From UBA8337 sp965657665 (GTDB lineage Bacteria; Pseudomonadota; Alphaproteobacteria; RS24), in assembly GCA_965657665.1 (NCBI GenBank), contig CBFHPF010000042.1, positions 1 through 11,047 of the forward strand: a stretch of 11,047 nt of DNA, in the 5' to 3' direction. Numbering within the stretch: position 1 is the stretch's first letter; every line of letters starts with the position of its first letter. This document shows, piece by piece, positions 6,925 to 11,047 of the stretch. A program made the position numbers and the translations under genes. The notes beneath the pieces were generated by a model. It did not search any database. It was not told the DNA's origin and was given only the letters and a program-made list of their open reading frames with translations.

Positions 6925-7836
6925 TTAAGCTTCGCTTGCGGCTTGGATGAGTTCGAACATCCGGCCGGTTTGCTCACCACCTTGGAACAAGGCTTTGGCA
7001 TTGTCGTCGACAGTTGAAATGGCATCCCAATTGGCAGCCACATCTTCAGCCGTCGGGTTTTCACCCAAATACATGCCTTTGGTCTCGACAATAGCAGCCG
7101 AGGTATAGGCACCGGCACCGGCGCAAATGATTTTGCCGGTCGGCGCGCCTTCAGAGCACATAAAGACAACAGCAGGGGTTACCCGCTCAGGTGTCAGCAT
7201 GTCTTCCATTTCGGCAGGCATCAGATTTTCGGTCATCCGTGTCCAGGCAACAGGTGCCAGCGCGTTAATGTGGATATTGTCTTTTTGACCTTCCAGCTTC
7301 AGCGTATTCATGAAGCCGACAACGCCCAATTTGGCGGCGCCGTAATTGGCTTGGCCGAAATTGCCATACAGGCCTGATGATGATGAAGTCACCATGATAC
7401 GGCCATAGCCTTGCTCTTTCATGATAGGCCACACCGCTTTGGTCGGCTTCATTGTGCCAAACAAGTGCACATCAACAACAAAAGTAAAGTCGCCGATTTC
7501 CATTTTGGCGAAGCTTTTATCGCGCAGCACACCGGCATTATTGACCAGCACATCAATGCGACCATAAGCGTCCATTGTTTGCTTAATCATATTGTCGACA
7601 CCGGCATCATCAGTCACGCTAGAGCCATTGGCGATGGCTTCGCCACCTGCTGCTTTGATCTCAGCGACAACGGCTTCAGCCGCATCTGATGAACCGCCTG
7701 AGCCGTCCATTGAGCCGCCCAAATCATTGACCACGACTTTCGCGCCGCGACGCGCGAAATCCAGCGCGTGGCTCTTGCCCAAACCGCCACCGGCACCGGT
7801 GACAATCACGACCTTATCGGTAAAATCCAAACTCAT
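6925..7836 (-). CDS. Short-chain dehydrogenase similar to the MFE-2 (3R)-hydroxyacyl-CoA dehydrogenase unit
   Basis: This 303-residue NAD(P)-dependent oxidoreductase is of the classical SDR fold. The cofactor loop is TGAGGGLG (residues 13-20). Asp38 in VVVNDLGG suggests NAD rather than NADP. The structural NNAG lies at 99-102, and the catalytic residues are Ser152, Tyr165 and Lys169 (YGAAK). The segments VVNDLGG, NNAGVLRD and GLYGNFGQANY closely resemble the dehydrogenase unit of peroxisomal multifunctional enzyme type 2, which oxidises (3R)-3-hydroxyacyl-CoA; the length also matches that unit (about 300 residues). No hydratase or SCP2 domain is fused. An AGGAGA site lies 5 bases before ATG 7836. 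An acyl-CoA substrate is inferred from similarity and from the nearby acyl-CoA synthetase. Confidence 0.9.
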   Translation of the reverse strand: MSLDFTDKVVIVTGAGGGLGKSHALDFARRGAKVVVNDLGGSMDGSGGSSDAAEAVVAEIKAAGGEAIANGSSVTDDAGVDNMIKQTMDAYGRIDVLVNNAGVLRDKSFAKMEIGDFTFVVDVHLFGTMKPTKAVWPIMKEQGYGRIMVTSSSSGLYGNFGQANYGAAKLGVVGFMNTLKLEGQKDNIHINALAPVAWTRMTENLMPAEMEDMLTPERVTPAVVFMCSEGAPTGKIICAGAGAYTSAAIVETKGMYLGENPTAEDVAANWDAISTVDDNAKALFQGGEQTGRMFELIQAASEA

Positions 7837-7856
7837 TGCTGTCTCCTATCTGGAAA

Positions 7857-7884
7857 ATTATGTTTTGGTTGTGCATGAAGCCAA
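7857..7884 (-). promoter_or_regulatory. Possible promoter for the dehydrogenase gene
   Basis: Minus-strand TTGGCT (7879-7884) and CATAAT (7857-7862) are 16 bases apart, in the 90-base gap between the flavin enzyme and the dehydrogenase. The implied start near 7850 leaves a very short leader carrying the AGGAGA site. The -10 is good and the -35 is mediocre. Co-transcription from the upstream gene is also possible, since no terminator is evident in the gap. Confidence 0.3.
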
Positions 7885-7926
7885 GCCACGGGTCAAGCGA
7901 CTTTGCGGTGCTTTTTTCCGGCTGCT

Positions 7927-8988
7927 TTATTGTGCCGCAGCCATTTGTGGCGCTTGCATACCGGCGGCCTCAGCCAATAGCCGATATGAATTTTTGCGCG
8001 CTTGCAAATCCGGAATTAAAGTGAGCGCAAACACCTCACTTATATTATGCGCGCGCGCCAGCTCATCCAACTTGTCCATAACGCTTTGGGCCGTGCCGGT
8101 AAGGCTTCGCGCCTCAATCATTTGCAGCATGGCATCGTCTTTTGGCGATGGCGTAAAATCATGCGCCTCTTGCAAAGACGGAAAACGTCCGGCTTGGTTT
8201 TGCATCAGCTTGGCCGCCCAAATATTGCGCGGGCGGGCGAAATAAGCAGCTTCTTCTGCCGTTTCAGCCGCCAAAACAGATATCGCCAATATGGCTTTCG
8301 GTTCGGCCAATTGGCGCGACGGCTTGAAATTATCGCGATAGGTTTTCAGCGCGCTGTCGAGATTATCGGGATTGATAAAATGCGCATAAACATAAGGCAT
8401 GCCAAATTGCGCGGCGTGATACGCGCCATCACCGCCCGAGCCGAGCATGAATAGCGGTACGGTTTCCGCGCCCATTGGCTGGGCGTGCAGGCCTTGATAG
8501 GGATGCGTATCGGGAAAACCACCAGCCTCGCCGCTCAGCCCGTTTGCGTCTTCTAAAAATTGTTGCAGCATTTCCACTTGCTGGGGAAAAACTTCCGGCG
8601 GCCATGATTTTGGCCCCGGTTGCAGCGCGGCCGCCGTGCGGGCATCCCCACCCGGTGCGCGGCCTAACCCCAAATCAACACGCCCCTGCGCCAAAGTCGC
8701 CAGCATGCGAAATTGCTCAGCCACTTTCATCGGGCTGTAATGCGGCAACATAATGCCGCCTGACCCGACCCGAATATGGTGTGTGCGGCTGGCAATATGG
8801 GCGATGAGAATTTCCGGCGCAGCACCTGCAAAAGACGATGTGTTGTGATGCTCGGCCAGCCAAAAACGCTGATAGCCCAGCGTGTCGAGATATTCAGCCA
8901 GCGACACGGTTTCAGCCACTGCTTGCGCAGCCGATGTGTCGGTAACAATGGCGCTTTGGTCCAGCGCATTTAGTGCGAAATCAACCAT
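7927..8988 (-). CDS. LLM-class flavin-dependent oxidoreductase (luciferase-like monooxygenase family)
   Basis: This 353-residue protein belongs to the bacterial luciferase-like TIM-barrel family, whose members use reduced FMN or F420. Typical segments are WLAEHHN (residues 43-49), RVGSGGIMLPHYSP (73-86), LGLGRAPGGD (106-115) and, later, MLGSGGDGAYHAA. These match the MsnO8-like/YhbW-type subgroup commonly annotated as LLM-class oxidoreductase; FMN is more likely than F420 in a proteobacterium. I chose ATG 8988 because it gives the family's usual beginning (FALNALDQS). A longer GTG start at 9036 adds 16 unconserved residues and sits at the predicted transcription start. No clear Shine-Dalgarno sequence precedes the ATG. 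The substrate cannot be inferred. It is divergent from the acyl-CoA synthetase gene. Confidence 0.88.
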   Translation of the reverse strand: MVDFALNALDQSAIVTDTSAAQAVAETVSLAEYLDTLGYQRFWLAEHHNTSSFAGAAPEILIAHIASRTHHIRVGSGGIMLPHYSPMKVAEQFRMLATLAQGRVDLGLGRAPGGDARTAAALQPGPKSWPPEVFPQQVEMLQQFLEDANGLSGEAGGFPDTHPYQGLHAQPMGAETVPLFMLGSGGDGAYHAAQFGMPYVYAHFINPDNLDSALKTYRDNFKPSRQLAEPKAILAISVLAAETAEEAAYFARPRNIWAAKLMQNQAGRFPSLQEAHDFTPSPKDDAMLQMIEARSLTGTAQSVMDKLDELARAHNISEVFALTLIPDLQARKNSYRLLAEAAGMQAPQMAAAQ

Positions 8989-9007
8989 AAAAATAAAGTT
9001 AGAGGAT

Positions 9008-9034
9008 GATGCAGCATCTGACCAGAGGTGATGC
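9008..9034 (-). repeat. GATGC/GCATC inverted repeats in the LLM gene leader
   Basis: GATGC at 9008-9012, GCATC at 9014-9018 and GATGC at 9030-9034 lie within 27 bases; another GCATC lies at 9058-9062. On the minus strand, GCATCACC pairs with GGT and GATGC around a TCT loop with a CA bulge, so the 5' end of the predicted message could fold into a hairpin. As DNA, the 11-base palindrome at 9008-9018 could be a regulator site. The function is unknown. Confidence 0.35.
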
Positions 9035-9040
9035 ACGGTT

Positions 9041-9070
9041 TTTTTAGCCTAAAAGTCGCATCTATCTCAA
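9041..9070 (-). promoter_or_regulatory. Possible promoter for the LLM oxidoreductase gene
   Basis: Minus-strand TTGAGA (9065-9070) is 18 bases from TAAAAA (9041-9046). It would start transcription near 9034, giving a leader of roughly 46 bases to ATG 8988. The -35 matches consensus at 5 of 6 positions and the -10 at 4 of 6. This is an assignment by eye. Confidence 0.3.
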
Positions 9071-9086
9071 TTTGGTCACTTTTATC

Positions 9087-9114
9087 TTGCTGACTGAAAA
9101 GCGCTGGATAATAT
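9087..9114 (+). promoter_or_regulatory. Possible promoter for the acyl-CoA synthetase gene
   Basis: TTGCTG (9087-9092) and TAATAT (9109-9114) are 16 bases apart and oriented towards the synthetase. They would give a leader of about 39 bases ending in GGGAG, five bases or so before ATG 9160. Both boxes are weak matches. The 171-base gap between the divergent genes must nevertheless hold a promoter for each. Confidence 0.3.
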
Positions 9115-9159
9115 GCAGGCCATGGGAGTTCCTCTATCGGGGATATTTGGGAGAAAATA

Positions 9160-10863
9160 ATGTATCAAGAACTGCAGCAAGTGCGCGCACAAATGACCGG
9201 TCCGGACAGCATGTTCGAGCTTGGCGAAATTGAAGTTCGCGGTGAAACGCTGAAAACATTTAAAAACGCGCCGGGCAGTTTGCGCGATGTATGGGCGCTG
9301 GCCGCCATGCATGGCGACAAGCCCTATTTGATTTATGAAGATGAAAGCTGGAGCTATGCCGAAGCTTATGCCGAGAGCGCCTCAGTGGCTGCGTGGCTGT
9401 TTGCCAATGGCATCAAGCAAGGCGACCGCGTTGCATTGGCGTTCCGCAATTATCCCGAATGGATGATTTGCTATTGGGCACTCACTTCGGTCGGCATCAC
9501 AGTTGTCGGCATGAATGCATGGTGGGTCACAGATGAAATGCAATACGGCCTGCAAGACAGTGCGCCGAAAGCCATTATCGGCGATGTTGAGCGTTTGGAG
9601 CGTGTGCTGCCTGTGCGCGATCAATTCCCCGATATGAAATTTATCGGTTTGCGTTTGCCGCAGCCGATGGACGGTGTGATTGATTATGCAGAATTGCGTG
9701 ACTTTGGTGGCGAGATGCCGGAAGTCAGCATTGATGGCGATGAAGATGCCTGTATTTTTTATACTTCCGGCACAACGGGTCGGCCAAAAGGCGCGCAGCT
9801 GACACAGCGCGGTTGTGTGCTGAATTTGATGAATGTGGCCTTTATGTCGGCGGCCTCCAATATGGCTGAAGCGGTTGCCAATGGCACTGTTGACCAAATG
9901 CCCGCGCCGGGTGAAGGCCCTGCGCCGACCATGCTGGTGACCACGCCTCTGTTCCATGTCACCGCCAATAATTGTGTCTCGCAGCCATGCACCTTGGCCG
10001 GTGGCACCTTGATTTTCATGTATAAATGGGATGCCGGTGAGGCGCTTAAAATCATTGAAAAGCACAAAGTGACGAATCTTTCCGGTGTGCCTGTGATGGC
10101 GCGTGAAATTATTTCGCATCCGGATTTTGATAAACACGATACCTCAACCTTGGTGACGCTTGGCGGTGGCGGCGCACAATTGCAGCCTGACTTGGTTGGC
10201 AAAATTGACGATGCGCTGGAAAACGGCCAAGCCAATACCGGCTATGGCATGACCGAAACGTGCGGTCTCATCACCGCGGTTGTCGGCGCGTTCTTCCTCG
10301 ATAAGCCGGAAAGCTGCGGCCCGCTCGTGCCAACCATGATTGGCAAAGTGATTGACGCAGACGGCAATGATTTGCCGCAAGGCGAGGTGGGCGAGTTATG
10401 CGTGAAAGGCGGCAACGTCATTAAAGGCTATCTCAACCGCGAAGAAGCCACGGCTGAAAGCATTCAAAATGGCTGGTTGCGCACCGGCGATATTGCCCGC
10501 ATTGACGATGAAGGATTTGTCTTCATTGTCGACCGCGCCAAAGATATGGTGTTGCGCGGCGGTGAAAATATTTATTGCGCCGAAGTGGAGAGCGCACTCT
10601 TCAAACATGAAGCAGTCGCTGAAACAACGGTTTTCGGTGTTGAAGACGATCGCTTGGGTGAAGAAGTCGGCGCGGCTGTGGTTGTCGCTGATGGTGCTGA
10701 ATTGACAGCCGATGAGTTGCGCGAACATTGTTCCAAATTATTGGCAAATTTCAAAATTCCGCGTTATATCTGGCTGCGAACCGAGAAACTGCCGCGCAAT
10801 GCCAGCGGTAAATTTCTCAAACGCGAATTGCGCGACACGCTGGATCCGGCGGACGCAAGCTAA
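9160..10863 (+). CDS. Class I AMP-forming acyl-CoA synthetase (fatty-acid/aryl-CoA ligase family)
   Basis: This 567-residue member of the ANL adenylate-forming superfamily activates a carboxylic acid with ATP and then forms the CoA thioester. All core motifs are present in order: P-loop YTSGTTGRPKG (201-211), GYGMTE (361-366), TGD with Asp444 binding the ribose, hinge DRAKDMVLRGGENI (458-471) and PRNASGK with catalytic Lys551. The length and the N-terminal region before the P-loop fit medium- or long-chain fatty acyl-CoA synthetases of the FadD-like group. The exact acid cannot be read from sequence. A GGGAG site precedes ATG 9160. The neighbouring MFE-2-like dehydrogenase supports, but does not prove, a fatty acyl-CoA role. 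Confidence 0.93.
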   Translation: MYQELQQVRAQMTGPDSMFELGEIEVRGETLKTFKNAPGSLRDVWALAAMHGDKPYLIYEDESWSYAEAYAESASVAAWLFANGIKQGDRVALAFRNYPEWMICYWALTSVGITVVGMNAWWVTDEMQYGLQDSAPKAIIGDVERLERVLPVRDQFPDMKFIGLRLPQPMDGVIDYAELRDFGGEMPEVSIDGDEDACIFYTSGTTGRPKGAQLTQRGCVLNLMNVAFMSAASNMAEAVANGTVDQMPAPGEGPAPTMLVTTPLFHVTANNCVSQPCTLAGGTLIFMYKWDAGEALKIIEKHKVTNLSGVPVMAREIISHPDFDKHDTSTLVTLGGGGAQLQPDLVGKIDDALENGQANTGYGMTETCGLITAVVGAFFLDKPESCGPLVPTMIGKVIDADGNDLPQGEVGELCVKGGNVIKGYLNREEATAESIQNGWLRTGDIARIDDEGFVFIVDRAKDMVLRGGENIYCAEVESALFKHEAVAETTVFGVEDDRLGEEVGAAVVVADGAELTADELREHCSKLLANFKIPRYIWLRTEKLPRNASGKFLKRELRDTLDPADAS

Positions 10864-10867
10864 CAAG

Positions 10868-10881
10868 GCCGCCTAAGCGGC
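10868..10881 (+). other. Short hairpin after the acyl-CoA synthetase gene
   Basis: GCCGC and GCGGC form a 5-pair perfect stem around a CTAA loop, 5 bases after the stop codon. No T-tract follows, so it is not a standard intrinsic terminator. It may mark a weak or processed 3' end between the synthetase and the gene starting 34 bases downstream of the stop. Confidence 0.35.
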
Positions 10882-10896
10882 AGAATTGAGGGAAGC

Positions 10897-11047
10897 GTGG
10901 ATTTCAAATCTCGCTTGTTACGTACAGCTTTTGTATTGCCGCTCAGCGCATCTGTCGCTTGGGCGCCGATGGCGCACGGGTTTGAACTGACCGGAGACGA
11001 TGACGATACGGCATATACCGATACCGTCACGACCAATGGCTCTCCGG
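10897..11047 (+). CDS. Exported protein of unknown function, N-terminal fragment (cut by right edge)
   Basis: Fifty residues are visible from GTG 10897, which is preceded by a good GAGGG site (10888-10892) 4 bases upstream. The N-terminus is a plausible Sec signal peptide: basic MDFKSRLLR, hydrophobic TAFVLPLSASVAWA, and a cleavage region ending near AHG at about residue 28. The predicted mature start is acidic and rich in Asp and Thr (FELTGDDDDTAYTDTVTTNG), a composition seen in secreted or outer-membrane surface proteins, including autotransporters and calcium-binding repeat proteins. The family cannot be named from this fragment. It lies 33 bases after the synthetase and on the same strand; a functional link is not evident. 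Confidence 0.65.
   Translation, partial: MDFKSRLLRTAFVLPLSASVAWAPMAHGFELTGDDDDTAYTDTVTTNGSP

Noticed and set aside
8989..9036. Longer GTG start for the LLM oxidoreductase
   Set aside because: The extra 16 residues do not resemble the family, there is no ribosome site, and the position coincides with the predicted transcription start.
9014..9045. Plus-strand hairpin followed by T7, resembling a terminator
   Set aside because: No plus-strand gene lies upstream for it to end. The stem is bulged and the T-run starts four bases after it. The same bases are better explained as the leader of the divergent minus-strand gene.
9382..10235. Minus-strand open frames opposite the acyl-CoA synthetase
   Set aside because: The plus strand holds all five adenylate-forming motifs in one frame. 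The antisense products show no family features.

Overview
The window shows a bacterial chromosome segment, most likely from an alphaproteobacterium. That placement is inferred from protein style, moderate GC and gene content; no rRNA or other taxonomic marker is present. About 6.9 kb on the left is a tightly packed minus-strand operon for a multisubunit Mrp-type monovalent cation/proton antiporter. About 4.1 kb on the right carries lipid or acyl-CoA related enzymes and the start of a secreted protein.

Antiporter operon, read right to left on the minus strand (6883 to 1): mrpE, mrpF, mrpG, a fused MbhD/MbhE-like subunit equivalent to the C-terminal part of MrpA, mrpB, mrpC, mrpD, a second large NuoL/MrpD-like subunit, a small two-helix membrane protein, and a third NuoL/MrpD-like subunit that runs off the left edge. 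There is no canonical long MrpA. Its pore-like half is missing and its C-terminal half stands alone. The operon therefore encodes at least three antiporter-like channel subunits, where classical Mrp has two (MrpA and MrpD). The order E-F-G-(D/E)-B-C-D matches the membrane module of archaeal Mbh-type complexes. Every junction in the operon overlaps by 1 to 11 bases.

A strong intrinsic terminator (6887-6915) ends the upstream gene and its U-tract stops 3 bases before the mrpE start codon. This leaves no room for a separate promoter or Shine-Dalgarno sequence, so how the operon is transcribed is a real question.

Right part: an MFE-2-like short-chain dehydrogenase (6925-7836, minus), an LLM-class flavin-dependent oxidoreductase (7927-8988, minus), and, divergent from it, a class I acyl-CoA synthetase (9160-10863, plus). 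A GTG-started, signal-peptide-bearing protein begins at 10897 and is cut by the right edge. The dehydrogenase and the acyl-CoA synthetase fit fatty acyl-CoA metabolism; the substrate of the flavin enzyme cannot be read from sequence.

There is no intergenic stretch longer than about 171 bases. I saw no tRNA, rRNA, CRISPR array, insertion sequence or prophage gene.
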